Assembly (NCBI GenBank): GCA_028023455.1
Contig: JAQFVV010012506.1
Span: 2,228,714 to 2,292,713 of the forward strand
Source: Epiperipatus broadwayi
Lineage: Eukaryota; Onychophora; Udeonychophora; Euonychophora; Peripatidae
Direction of reading: 5' to 3'
Length of the DNA: 64,000 bases
In this document: positions 1 to 11,510 of the stretch, piece by piece
How positions within the stretch are numbered: the first letter of the stretch is position 1
Layout of the letters: each line of letters begins with the position of its first letter
The notes under the pieces: generated by a model
Databases searched by the model: none
Seen by the model: the letters and a program-made list of their open reading frames with translations, nothing else
What the model was told of the DNA's origin: nothing
Position numbers and translations under genes: made by a program

Positions 1-499
1 TAAAGTTTCAGCGATTCATGAATCAAAATACGAAATGATCTTTATACAGTGGATTTTAAAATTGGAAAACAATGTAGTATTCCTATTAGACTTAACAAGT
101 ATTACAAATAAAAATAGAAATTTATTTTAATCAAAAAATGATTAAACTTAAAGTGAAGTAGAAAACTAACAAATTTTGAAAAAGAAAATTGAATTCGAAA
201 AAAAGAAAAATAATTAAAAACATCAAAACTTAAAAATAATGTTATAAATAACTAATATGTAAATAAAGCAAGATAATATATAAAAAGCTATAACCTCATT
301 TGCAAAGAAAAAAAAGATAAACAAAATGACGAAAATTGAATGTATATAACTGATAAAATAAACACAATTATGCATATTAAAGAAAATTGTATCTAACTCA
401 CATTTGTAACTTAATAAAAAAATCTAATGATGTTCTATTAGAATAAACTTTGGATTATGACTAATTGAAAAATTTATTACTTAAACTTATTCAAATTTT
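1..499. other. AT-rich sequence, no feature recognised
   Basis: Nothing recognisable apart from short A and T runs. The right part could be the decayed continuation of the LINE reverse transcriptase relic that starts near 500, but I see no clear motif. Confidence 0.4.
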
Positions 500-1560
500 C
501 GCTTTCCAATCAGTTAAATATCACACATTGCCTAATGTGATCTATTATTACTTGAAACAGAATAGCTGCTGATGAAGTAGCTGAACCTTTTTTTGCAAAC
601 TGAAATTTTAATAATGAAAAAAGGATTTTATCTTTAATAAGAGATTCAACTATTTTAATAAGAAGTCTAGTCATGGATATGGGTCTGAGATTATCCAAGG
701 GAGAAAGAATAATATTGTTTTTAAAGAAGGAAACCATAGAGATAGGATAAAGTTCGGGAATTAATTAAATTGTAAATTATTGGAATTGTGAAGTGTTTGA
801 GATAGTTAAGCATGAATTTGGATATTGCATAAAATCTTGGATAAGTATTATTAGAAATGCTATTAAACTTGAGGGCAATATCAGATTTACTAATTCCATG
901 ATGTCTAACATAATGACCAAATAAAAAAGGGACAAGTTTGGGATAGGAATAAGTTTGAAATATGGATTTAAAGTGATGATATATAAGGTGAACCATATTT
1001 TCTCCAGTTATTACATTTGAATCTTTTAAAATGGATGATGGTATTGCTGCTTTTGGTTTATGACTAAGAGCCGATTATATATATCATTTTGATCAATTAT
1101 GGGGATCTGCCATATAGATTTTTGACTTTTTAATAGATAGATAATTAGTCAAGATTTGTTGTGTTGGTTTGGATTCTTGTTTGAGAGTTGTGATTAAAGG
1201 AATAGATGTTTTTGAAGAGGAAATTTTTTTTATTTGAAGATGTATTGTATCCAATTCTTTTACCAATCTAGTTGGGGGGTAGGGGTTAGAAGTAAGCTAA
1301 TAGTGTTAAGTCAGAATAGTGGCTGACTTTGCAAGTTTAACTCAATTTTAATTGCTAGTGCTAGATAGTCTAAAAGGCTTACAGGCATTAATGTTGAAAT
1401 GATAAAAAAATGAAAGCCAGGAGAGGAGAAAAGAAGATCGATTAAGGTGGAATATTTTTTGGTGTAGAACGAAAAGGAGTTTATGGGAAAACATCCATCT
1501 TTACTCATGTATCTAGCATCTGATGGAGATATTTCTTTCCAAAAATTGAATATGGTATGT
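500..1560 (-). pseudogene. Non-LTR retrotransposon (LINE) relic, endonuclease to RT fingers
   Basis: Read on the minus strand, three short frames follow the order of a LINE ORF2. Frame 1508-1311 contains STLIDLLFSSPGF followed by SLLDYLALAIKIELN, which resembles the end of an apurinic endonuclease domain (the usual SDH is degraded to LLDYLAL). Frame 996-721 has FYAISKFMLNYLKHFTIPI and YNLINSRTLS, typical of the RT N-terminal region. Frame 737-510 has DNLRPISMTRLLIKIVESLI and then FQFAKKGSATSSAAILFQVI, matching RT motifs where NxRPISL and QxGFxxGxST are normally found. The wording is closer to CR1/Jockey-type elements than to the RTE relics elsewhere in the window, but the clade is not certain. 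Frames are broken by stops and shifts and motifs beyond the fingers are not seen, so it is dead. Confidence 0.72.
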
Positions 1561-1603
1561 TGAGATCATCAGTTAAATTTATAGGTTGAGAATTAGTATA
1601 AAT

Positions 1604-1841
1604 AAGTAAATTTATTTGTATTTTTATATTGGACTATTTCCATCATCTAATATGTGTGTTGAATGTCTTTAGAAAAGTTTAATTTTTTAGTTAAATATTC
1701 CAAATGCATTTAACTAAAAAATTAAACTTTTCTAAAGACATTCAACACACATATTAGATGATGGAAATAGTCCAATATAAAAATACAGCTAGAACACCAT
1801 CATCACAAACCTTCAGAAAAACACTAAGTAAATTTATTTGT
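1604..1841. mobile_element. R1 hairpin insertion with 16-bp TSD
   Basis: A near-perfect inverted repeat with arms of about 78 bp (1619-1696 and 1708-1786) surrounds an 11-base loop. It is followed by a one-sided extension of about 39 bp (1787-1825). The whole is bracketed by an identical 16-base direct repeat, AAGTAAATTTATTTGT, at 1604-1619 and 1826-1841, so the insertion is 1620-1825. A second copy in the opposite orientation lies at 49615-49876 with its own 14-base TSD and the same extension on the other side. No coding capacity, no A tail and no hammerhead core seen. Long TSDs argue against a cut-and-paste MITE and for target-primed insertion; the mobilising enzyme is not shown. Confidence 0.8.
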
Positions 1842-2049
1842 CTTATTAATTTCAATATTAATTCCATTTTGTTGTAAAGGTATACTGTGATTATGTTTAT
1901 TATGAGGAAATGATAGTGTGTTATTATGCTCACATTGGAATCAAGATATAAAATTTTAAATTGCTTAAATGGAGAATTGTTGTATATAATCATTCCTAAT
2001 CCAGATGCTGCTACATAAGACTATGATAACTTAAGGAATACAAATTTAT

Positions 2050-2076
2050 TAATATATATATATATATATAAATAAC

Positions 2077-2166
<90 letters not shown>

Positions 2167-2172
2167 GTTATT
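2050..2172. repeat. Long AT dinucleotide microsatellite capped by inverted 9-mers
   Basis: An (AT)n tract of about 110 bp, broken once near its left end. AAATAACCC at 2070-2078 and its reverse complement GGGTTATTT at 2164-2172 flank the long uninterrupted part, so the strand can fold into one long hairpin. The surrounding stretch 1842-2439 has no other recognised feature. Confidence 0.75.
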
Positions 2173-2439
2173 TTTGAATGTGATGAATATTTTGTTTCAG
2201 TCAAGGCAGTTATATTTGAGTTGAATTGTGTGAGCCAGTTTCTAAGGGCAAATAAGCATTGAGGTGAATTAATGCCCCTTACATTAATCTGTGTTATATT
2301 TAAATTTATTATGAATAAGACTGAATGTTATCTGTTATATGTTTCAGATTTTATACTGTATTTAAATATTAAAATAACATTTCTGTATTTTAATTTAATC
2401 ATTTTATAATAGAGGTAAAAAAGTTTTATAGAGAAAATA

Positions 2440-2830
2440 ACTTTGATTTACAAAAAATAGATAGGTTTATCTCTGTAATTTTCAGTAAAACAATTGGTGT
2501 GGTTGCTTGTCTAAGAGCCAATATTTCACATTTAGTACAACCATTCTATGTGGCTCATAGAGAAGATTTATGCATTAAAACAGGTTTCATTTATTAAAAA
2601 TATTGAAACCTTTTTAAGGACAATATATATATTGTTGATTAGATCATCTACAAGAAGTGAAAAATTCAAAAAATTGGCCAATATTTTAGATATTGACATT
2701 ATATCATTGAGACCTTCCAATGAAGTAAGATAGGTATCGAGCTATTAAATGCCTGGTAAGAAAATATAAGACTTTAATAAGTTATTGCATAAAATTACTA
2801 CATGGAAAAGTTAAAGAATTCAATAAGCCA
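2440..2830 (+). pseudogene. hAT-like transposase-derived relic
   Basis: The plus strand reads SKTIGVVACLRANISHLVQP then FYVAHREDLCIKT before a stop. After a frame change it continues IRSSTRSEKFKKLANILD and SNEVR followed by a stop where W is expected. This order (G-x-x-GVV-A-L, P/S-HLV, a C/Y-V-A-H-R segment, then S-x-R-x-x-x-F and VRW-S) matches the middle of hAT-type transposases and the host zinc-finger/DUF4371 proteins derived from them. The usual HC before VAHR is FY here. Only this internal piece is present and it is interrupted, so it is a fossil. Whether the source was a transposon or a domesticated gene is open. Confidence 0.55.
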
Positions 2831-4261
2831 ATAAACATAATATTGTTTAAAAACTCTCAAAAACTCACAATATCAAATAGCATATATTTTTAGAATTATT
2901 AGCATTAAACAAAACTTTTCAAAGGGTTATTTTATCTACAATTGAGGCACCCTCATTTGCAAAGGCAAAAATTAATAAACTAAGAGTATAACATGTGGAT
3001 AATATCTTCTGAAATGTGAACTTTCATACTTCAATTGCTTTGTAATCATTTGGATACCAGATTTTCAGAAAAAAATATAAATGACTGGAATGCTTTGAAT
3101 CCCTTTGTAATGAAAAATAATTTAAACAGAGCATAGAGAAGATAATCTAAAATGTTTATTTGTAAAATATTAATCTATAATAAATAATAAAGAAAGAAAA
3201 CCATATAAACTTGGATACAATTTCAGAACAATAATGTAATATGAAATTTTTGGTAAATAAAAAATGTAAAATTGGATTTATCGAATCATTTAATAATTTA
3301 GTTGCATATGTCTTAAAAGTTCAAGAATATAAAGAACTTTTATACTTTTTGATATTTGTGCACTTTTTTAAATTTCCAGCATTGATTGTGAATGTAGATT
3401 TACTTTAATGAATGTGATAAAATCAAAATCCTATAATAAACCAAATACTGAACATTTGAATAATTTATAATAAAATTAATGATTATATCTTGTCAGAAAA
3501 GCAGCTAATCCTAGACAAAAATTATAAAACTTGGGTAAAATGTAAAGAAAGACAAGAAAAAATAAAGGTCTAATTATTATTATTGAGTTTTGTTATTATT
3601 TTTAAGTTATATTCTACAATATTTAATTATATATAATATTTTTATATATAAACATGCAAATAAATGGTATACTTTTAACATTTATTTATAAGTATTTCAC
3701 ATTGATTGGTTTATTGTGCTCAAATCTTGTGTTTTTAATTCAGACACAATCTACTCTTACAGGGAATACTAGTGTGGACTGTACATTTTGTTAGGTTGAT
3801 GAATATTTAAAGTATACTATCCTCAAAACTTACCACTAAAGGGAATGGTAATATATGTGTAATTACAGGTAAAATCCATCATTACAAAATTTCAGACAAA
3901 CATATTTATGCTGTTTTACAAATAGTTTTAATGCATTTATAAAAACTAGTATGCAATTTAATAATTCTTGTAAAATATTAATTAACATAAAATTCTAAAA
4001 ATTACCTTACATTTATCCCTGCCTTATGTAAAGTGTTTAATATTACATAATTTGCTTAAACTCAATGTAAATTGTGATCATATGAAGTAATAACTTTCAC
4101 ACTTCAAATATAAAATGTATTGCTAGTAATTTCTTTAATATAAAAATGGAAAATTTGAACTCTATTATAGATAACAAAGCTAAGAAGTTAGTATTGGTAA
4201 AACACATGTTTCTATAAAAGTTTGAAATATTTCATTTATATAGCAGTGACAATTGGTAACA
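2831..4261. other. AT-rich sequence, no feature recognised
   Basis: No frame, repeat or structured motif that I can support. Short homopolymers and poly-purine patches only. Confidence 0.4.
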
Positions 4262-4705
4262 TATACTATTATTAAATTTAACAATACAAAGAGCAAAAAG
4301 TTTTTTTTTATTAAAATAGTATGTATATATTTAAGTGGAGTAATGCTTAAGGTAAATGGGTTTATAAATAATTATAGAAACTAGTTAACACTTAGACAAA
4401 CTCATTATCACTAACAATCAACAATCTCAAACAGTAAAGAAGGTTGCCTTGATAACAGTTTGAGATTGTTGATTGTTACTGATAATGAGTTTGTCTAAGT
4501 GTTAACTGGTTTCTATGATTACTTATAAACCCATTTAGCCTTAAGCATTATTCCTATTAAATATATATATATATAACTTTTTGTTCTTTGTATTGTTTTA
4601 ACAATAGTGTTAAAAAGAGGTTGCCTTGACAACAGTTTGAGATTGTTGATTGGTATTGATAATGAGTTTGTTTAAGTAATAATTAATTTCTAATAATTAT
4701 ATATA
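4262..4705. repeat. R2 composite: inverted partial copy plus tandem 177-bp units
   Basis: Left arm 4262-4435 is the reverse complement of about 4452-4612, with GTTTGAGATTGTTGATTG-type sequence near the centre. The same unit then repeats directly: GTTGCCTTGA at 4443 and again at 4620, a period of 177 bp, with the second copy running to about 4705. So the layout is inverted partial copy, full unit, partial unit. A fragment of the same unit lies at 36860-36965. I could not fix a TSD here because both flanks are simple-sequence rich. No hammerhead core is visible. No coding potential. Confidence 0.72.
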
Positions 4706-4794
4706 TATATCACTTTTAAACACAATTAAATTCAAGTTTAATCCAGAGAATTATTTGGATAAATTCTCTATGAATTTAATTCAGTTTCTTTAAT

Positions 4795-5070
4795 GAATAA
4801 CTTTTTTTCTTCATAAGACTTCAAAAACATTCTTCATCCATGTCTCACATGGGATCTTTTAAATCTTTTATAATTTTTGGGTTGCCATTTTAAACTTCTA
4901 ATGTTAATCTATTGTCATCTATACATCCAACTCGGATTCTTTTCAGCATGCTGATTCTTTCAATGATGTCACAATTAACTATTTTCCTTTTGTTCCTCCT
5001 TATTATTCAGATGACATATATCTCCATATTAGATTCACTGTGATCTGAAGCTTTTCTATTGCTTATATAT
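4795..5070 (-). pseudogene. RTE-type LINE relic, ORF2 C-terminus
   Basis: Minus-strand translation gives SNMEIYVI, RRNKRKIVNCDIIERISML, KRIRVGCIDDNRLTLEV and a P followed by basic residues. This follows the RTE C-terminal pattern: MER-mLGv, rnk-diI-RI-xLK, dnRWt-evlew-P. It is short, with stops. Confidence 0.65.
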
Positions 5071-5967
5071 TGCATTGGAATAAACTTATTGCCATACATT
5101 CATACATCATTTTATATGTGATGGAATATATGGGTATAAGTTACAATATATACTGTGTGTATATATTTATTGAGACTTGTACTATCAGCAGAAAGCATAT
5201 ATATATATATATGTGTGTGTTTAAATGCTGAAATAATATATTGGATTTTCCAGGTATTTAGAAATATTTTATCTGTGATGTAGCCAGTATCCACATTCGT
5301 TTATATTGAATAACACAAAAAATGCAACTATTAGTTGACATAATTTCAGCTGGCAGTGTTAGAATTGAGATAGTTGCTTGCCCGATTACTCATAATTGAA
5401 ATAATACAAATAATTTTAATATTTCATCTATAAAGTCCTAAAAATCTACTAACCTTTATGTATATAAGTGTGCATGTGGAAAAAAATTTAAATGTGCCTT
5501 ATATATATATATATTATTTTAATTAATATTAATTTTTTTCCATAAAAATATTTCTAATTATACAAATCTTTAGAAAATCTGTACTATATTTTAATTATGA
5601 AAAGATGATTACAATATTATTATCATTATTTTAACAAAAAAAAAGATGGAGTATAATTACATTTTAATAAATGTATTCAATATATAATATAAATTAAAGA
5701 AAATCATTAATTTTTTAGTGAAAACTTTTAATGATTGTAATTTTAAAATACAACGTATATAAATTGTTGAATAAAATTTTTATTATTAATGAAGTCTTTC
5801 TATATTATTAATTTATTATCATTTTATACAAGTTAGTTATCAGTCTATAAATGTTTACAGTACTATTCTCTAGTACTGATGATTTTGTTAAATTTAATAT
5901 ATCAAGTTTCAAAGATTAAAATCATGATAACTGTCCATTGTTTGAATTTATAAAATTAGAATTTCAA
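5071..5967. other. AT-rich sequence, no feature recognised
   Basis: Short AT/GT microsatellite near 5198-5222 and AT near 5500-5512. Nothing else that I can support. Confidence 0.4.
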
Positions 5968-6160
5968 GCACCTTTCAGCCATCCACTTTATCTCATATAA
6001 CTGGACACATGATCACACACGTGAACAATTTCACATATCTGTGATCGTGTTTATCGATTGTATTAGAGTGAATGGCTGAAGGGAGTTTGATAGTCAGTAT
6101 TCAAATCCCTTATATTACATCTAGACTGTAGAGTATATATATAATATACTTGTATTTAAA
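5968..6160. repeat. R6 short inverted-repeat element
   Basis: The left end (CAAGCACCTTTCAGCCATCC at 5968) and the reverse complement of 6045-6092 pair imperfectly over about 45 bp around a small centre. The right-hand sequence continues to about 6160 and recurs, diverged, at about 27335-27470 inside an RTE relic. No TSD found. It is a small non-autonomous element of unknown class with a one-sided extension, similar in outline to R1. Confidence 0.55.
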
Positions 6161-6409
6161 ATATTAAAAATTAAAATTATAAATAGTTGAATCATATCTA
6201 AATAAAAATTAAAAACTTAATCACATGTAAGAGAAATAACTTACTGTAGGGCAAAATTATTTTTAAGAATACTTTATAAATGATATTGAAGGGATAAGCA
6301 CTACTAACCAGTTCGCTAATTATTAGGTGGTGAATTTTCCATTATTGTTTCCTCTAGCTGAGAATATCTATACACTCATTTACTGACAGTATTGAATAGT
6401 CTGGGTTAT

Positions 6410-7395
6410 ATATATCGGTAGATATTTGAAAGAAAATCCTGATTCTTTTGAAAAGAATGTCATTCATCCTGGTATTGAACTCTTGGTTGTAGGTTAAACA
6501 ATCAAATACATGAATAATTCATGTTTTTTAGCATGTTTTTTACAAGTTGACTTGCGGCTTCTTGAAGTCACTCAAATTCCATCATTTTTAATGCTACGGT
6601 AAAGATTTTACCATCATTTGAAAGGTTATAAAAAGTTCTGTAAGATGCTGCCCTCTCTTGAATTATTTTACAAGTAAAAAATCAATAAAACTGCCACTAA
6701 AGATCTAACAAAAAAGAAAGCTTAGTGCTGATTGACTCTTAGCCATCAAAGGCATTCTGATTGGCTGTCAAGGACAAAGAAAACTACCTAATCAAAAAAA
6801 AAACACTACGAACTTTTTAGTTTCATTTTGTAAATGATAAACAAATGTTTTAGACCATTTTAAAAGTAGTTTTTGACAAATTATATATATTATTTTGATA
6901 AAATATGCTAAAAAAATATTTTAGAAAAATATTTAAGATTTTAGTAAAAATATTAGATTTTAGCAAAAAAATATTTACTTTTTCTCAGCGTAAAACTGAG
7001 AAAGAAATCAACTACATCAGCAACTCTTTTTAATTGGTCACTAATATTCATTTTTAAATTTGCCGCTATCGAATATTTCTATAATAAATAAATAGAAATT
7101 TATTTTTAAAAAAACTTTCATTCACTACCTGACAAATTATTAATATACTTTTTACAAATGAAACTAAAGTGAATATAATATTAAAAGATGAATATATTTT
7201 GAGGCTAGAGTGTGATTTTGACCAATTAAAAGTTTACGCTTTTACCTTACTTGGCCAATAAAGTAACATACACTACAAGAGATATATCGGTAGATATTTG
7301 AAAGAAAATCCTGATTCTTTTGAAAAGAATGTCATTCATTCTGGTATTGAACTCTTGGTCATAGGTAAAACAATCAAATACATGAATAATTCATG
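6410..7395. repeat. Pair of 117-bp direct repeats bracketing 750 bp
   Basis: 6410-6526 and 7278-7395 are nearly identical (a handful of differences), in direct orientation, 868 bp apart. Each contains AAATCCTGATTCTTTTGAAA and ends near CATGAATAATTCATG. The 750 bp between holds no frame; it includes GTGCTGATTGACTCTTAGCC near 6725 and an AT-rich right half. It resembles a small terminal-repeat element or a segmental duplication. The repeats do not start TG and end CA, so an LTR element is not supported. Confidence 0.6.
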
Positions 7396-10300
7396 GCAGA
7401 GTCTTTTTGCTAGAATAAAATTAATTGAAGTAATGAAAAAGTACAACCATAAAAAAATATAAAACAAAATAAATAATGGAATTTTTTACAAATTAAATTT
7501 TTAAACACATTATCCATAAAAGAAACTATTTTTTTTAGAAAGTTTAAATTATAAAATACAATGTCAATTGACATTATAATATAATAATGCAATTTAAATA
7601 TGAAAAAAGAATTCATCATCCTAAAATTTAATCAGCTTAATAGTTAATAATAACGGAATTTGTATTAAGTAAATTTAAATAGGTAAATTTAAATAGACTT
7701 GATTCAAATTATATATAACATTAATTAAAATGATTAGCTTATATAGCTTAGTTCAAGGACTGAATAATAGACTTAAGAGCTAACATTCCTGAATTGATTC
7801 TCAGATGAGAAGAGTTAAAAAACTCTCACTTTGATCACTTAACAACTCATCAATATGCTACACAAATATTGTATTATTTTACAAAAAACATGGTCATCTT
7901 ATTATCATCATCATTACCATCATCATCATTATTATTAATTATAGTGATTTACATAATATAACTAAACTAAGTAGATCATTAAATATTTGTTTTACTTATG
8001 TAATTCCACTCTTGTTTTTAATTATATTCTAATTTTATCATTCTTAAGTAACTTCAGTACTGTACATAAAATAATTGCTTAGAAATCATGTGACATTTAA
8101 TCTCCAATAGAGATAGATATGCTTCAATTCAAGTGTGCAGAAAATGACAATCTTATTATCATATCTTTTATATTAAATAACATTAATAGTTTCATGAAAG
8201 ATATATTTCTGTGCTGATCTAACCAATACTTCATTCTAAATGAGCTATTGCATTAATGTGATCTTTCTTAAATGTTTTATCTGTTAGAAATAAATTTGTT
8301 TTGAAACAAATAACTTAATATAAAAATAAAATGAAAATAAAGCCAACATAATCAAAATATATATTTTCCAGGCCCTAGCATGCCTATTTTTTTAGTGAGT
8401 TTTAAAAAGACATAATTTATCCAGAATATGTTACATTATATAAGAAAAAAGTTCTGGGTCTTTTGATCTGTAATAGATTGCTTTTGAAGATATTTTAAAT
8501 CTGGTGTCTGCTCTATATCTTTTGAAAATGGCAAGTTTAAAATGCTTAAAAATAAGTTGATCTTAAAATATTTCATGAGTCAATTTTGGACTTTTTCATG
8601 CCATTAATGGCAAGGTCAGGCTGAATTATTAGTTATTATCAAAATTACCATATATAAAAATTATTTTAGGTTTACAAAATAGTGCACAGGTGTTGAAGTC
8701 TTGACTAAATATTATTTCCGTTACTGCTACAGAAGTTTGATTGCTTTAGGTAATTTGATATATTTTGATTAAATATAATTTTGTAGAAAAGCAAACAAAA
8801 ATTTACTAAGATTATTTTTAATATTATGTAATCAATTAAAAAGTTTCCAATAAATTTCAAAGCAAATTTAGAAGTTAATTACTAACTAAACCAGTAAAAT
8901 GAATATGAATATTTTAAACAAACTAAATTATTTCATTAGACATTTTGAAGAAATATATAAATTGAAATTAACTCTCTTGTTTTTATATGATATTGCACAT
9001 ATGAGATAATTATTTCCAAATAGGGTACTTATAAAAATCAATTTTTAATGATAAATGATTATAAATCTTACTCTTATGATGTTGTTCAAATATATTAGAA
9101 GATATGTCATATCAATTATGAGTTTTGTCATATTGATCTTAACCTAAACTTTCATTAGATGCAAAAACATGCCTTCATGGGGATGGGAGTTTCTTATTTT
9201 GTTTTCAGTGATTGTGTATGTATCTCCATTGTCAAATCCTTTGAAAAAGAAAACATTTTTCAACTTTTCAAATGGAAAACTGGAAGTCTAAGTAAATGGA
9301 AATCTTATATAAAATGAACCACATCTATTAATAAAACAAAAATAATTGAAGCTGAAAGTAAGGAATAAACCCAGAGCTGAAGAAAGAAATGGACTTTGAG
9401 AAAAGAGAGTACTCACATGAATTTTATTTTTGCTACTCTAAACTACACAACACATATTTGGAATTTTGTAACCTAACTAAATAAAATAGCAAGAATAAAT
9501 GCCAGTTAGTGATTTTAACTAATAAAAATATAATATCTGGTCAAATAACTATATTTATTGGAGTCATCAATTCTTAAATCATGTTCTAACTTAAATCAAA
9601 GATTAAATATATGCTCAATGAAGCCATAACATAGAACAAAATATATTGGAGGTATTTGATAGTTTTGAAATATTGTCAGTCTACTCTTTCTGTCTTTGAT
9701 AACTTCAACTATCTGCTAGCATATTTCCCAAATATCTTTAAAAATATGCATTAAAATTATTAAGTATAAAAGAAATAAGCAAATGTTTGTCATTCAGGAG
9801 ATCATTAAAACATCACATGAAAAAGTTGCTATCTTATGACATTTTAGCATTAGAAGTGACAAAGTTTATATAAAATTCATTATTTTTAGATGTTGAATTT
9901 TCCAGTCTATTACTGCATTATCCCACAAGAAATCAGAAGTGATCAATCACTCAAAATCTTCCCTCTAATACACACTTATTTCCAAACAGCTTTGATTCTT
10001 CCTCATTTAACATATTGATTTTCTATTACTATTAAATATAACTTCAAACTATTTTCTTGTATGGTTTTTAAGATCATAATTTAATTAAGTTAACTTTTTC
10101 CTATCATTAACAATTAAAAAGTTTTCTCACTTATATATATATATATTTAACATTTCCTACGATTGATTTTTTTATTTCAATTAAAAACCTATCAAGAATA
10201 CTAGTTGTCAATTTTATTATTAGATTTGAATTAAACTTTCACCATCTTTATTTCTAGATTACATTAGTAAAATATAATAATAATTTAATGCTCTAATTAA

Positions 10301-10560
10301 TATGATCTCATTTTATTTCAGAATGCATTAGAAATTTGGAGGAAAAAATCCCATGTTTTTCAATATGTCACCACATTCATTAAATAGTAAAAAGTGTATT
10401 TACTAATCAATATAAATGATTATCATATTGTGAAGAATAATTCATCACACAATATATTCAAAACATAATTAGCTTATCTGAATAATCTGTGATCAACTTT
10501 TTATACACAAAATTATGATACCATTAGTGTTATATAATGCATACATTGCAAAACAGTGTC
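7396..10560. other. AT-rich sequence, no feature recognised
   Basis: About 3.2 kb without a convincing frame or repeat. A TCATCA-rich simple repeat sits near 7896-7930 and a short AT tract near 10133-10146. Confidence 0.4.
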
Positions 10561-10705
10561 ATACAGAGACAAAACTTTCCATATAGTATTACCATTCAGT
10601 GCAAGCCAGAGTAATCAATGGATTCACAAACCTTCTTTCATCCACTGATTGCTCTGACTTGCACTGAGTGGCTTTATTGTATGCAAAATTTTGCCTCTGT
10701 TTTAA
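10561..10705. repeat. Foldback fragment of the FB-A family
   Basis: The left half (CAGTGCAAGCCAGAGTAATC at about 10600) and the right half (GATTGCTCTGACTTGCACTG at about 10647) are inverted copies of the FB-A end sequence seen at 48590-48660 and 49930-50010. The outer ends ACAGAGACAAAACTTT and AAATTTTGCCTCTGT also pair. Only the terminal part of the unit is present, and the segment that carries the ribozyme in FB-A is missing. Confidence 0.7.
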
Positions 10706-11329
10706 CAAACTGATGGTGATCATGTGATGCCAATATGTTTTTTTAAAGCTAGCCATGGGTCAAGTGCTTGGAGTGGATTTACATTAGATTTTGGGGTCGA
10801 GTCTAGTTGACTAGATGGTGCTTTAGGGTTTAAACTCATTATAAATATTCTCTTGAGATGTTTCTCATTTTATGCAGCCAGAGAGAGTTACTTCGGTCTG
10901 GAAATCTGACTGTCAGTTTAATATTTTTATTAAATCTTGGTTTGATTAATATGTAAATATTAATCATATTTACTCCTCAGCTTGAGTAACGGGGTCATAG
11001 AAATCATATTTAAAATTTATATGATTTAATAAAGTAAAATAATAAGTAATTAGACTTAGAATAATTCATAAAAGTTTTTATATTGTTGAATCCCATTACA
11101 ATATATAACACATTTTGATAAATCTATTTTCTATATAACACTTTAAATTATCCAATATTTCATTTCATAATTTAAAGATTTTCAAAAACAAATTGTTTTT
11201 ATTCTGTCTTGAAATTGTCTAGAAAAATAAAAAAAACTAAATGTTAGGTAATTTAATCTTTTTTCTTCAACAAGTAGGTCCATGAAAGTATTCTACATCA
11301 CAGCCATCATCAAACTTTTTTAATTATTA
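10706..11329. other. No feature recognised
   Basis: Contains a slightly less AT-rich patch (10750-10920) that I cannot assign. Confidence 0.35.
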
Positions 11330-11510
11330 TTAATTCACTAGAGAATGAAGATTTTTCTAAGTTCAATTCAGTTTCTTGTCCGCCCCCCCCCCCATTATTT
11401 CAGAAAACTTTCTTACCTCATTCATCCATCTTATACAGGATCGTTTTTATGTCTTTTATCATCTTTTGGAATCTAATTTATAATTTTAATACTTTATCTA
11501 TTATCTTTTT
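11330..11510 (-). pseudogene. RTE-type LINE relic, extreme 3' end
   Basis: Minus-strand translation around a C/G homopolymer (11384-11394) gives DNR, KIINQIPKDDKRHKNDPV, then DG and MR. This corresponds to the dnRWt-W-P-kR-GRP-W-D tail of RTE ORFs. Very short and degraded; supported mainly by likeness to 18040-18180 and 52540-52660. Confidence 0.5.

Noticed and set aside
1604-1841. Twin-primed (5'-inverted) LINE insertion as the explanation of R1
   Set aside because: Both arms are the same sequence in opposite orientation and two independent copies have the same structure; twin priming inverts different parts of a LINE and would not recur identically. No LINE 3' tail is present.
4380-4500. 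Strong hairpins as bacterial-type terminators
   Set aside because: The window is eukaryotic; the hairpins are parts of inverted-repeat mobile elements.
6410-7395. LTR retrotransposon
   Set aside because: Repeats lack TG...CA ends, primer binding site and polypurine tract, and the interior has no frame.
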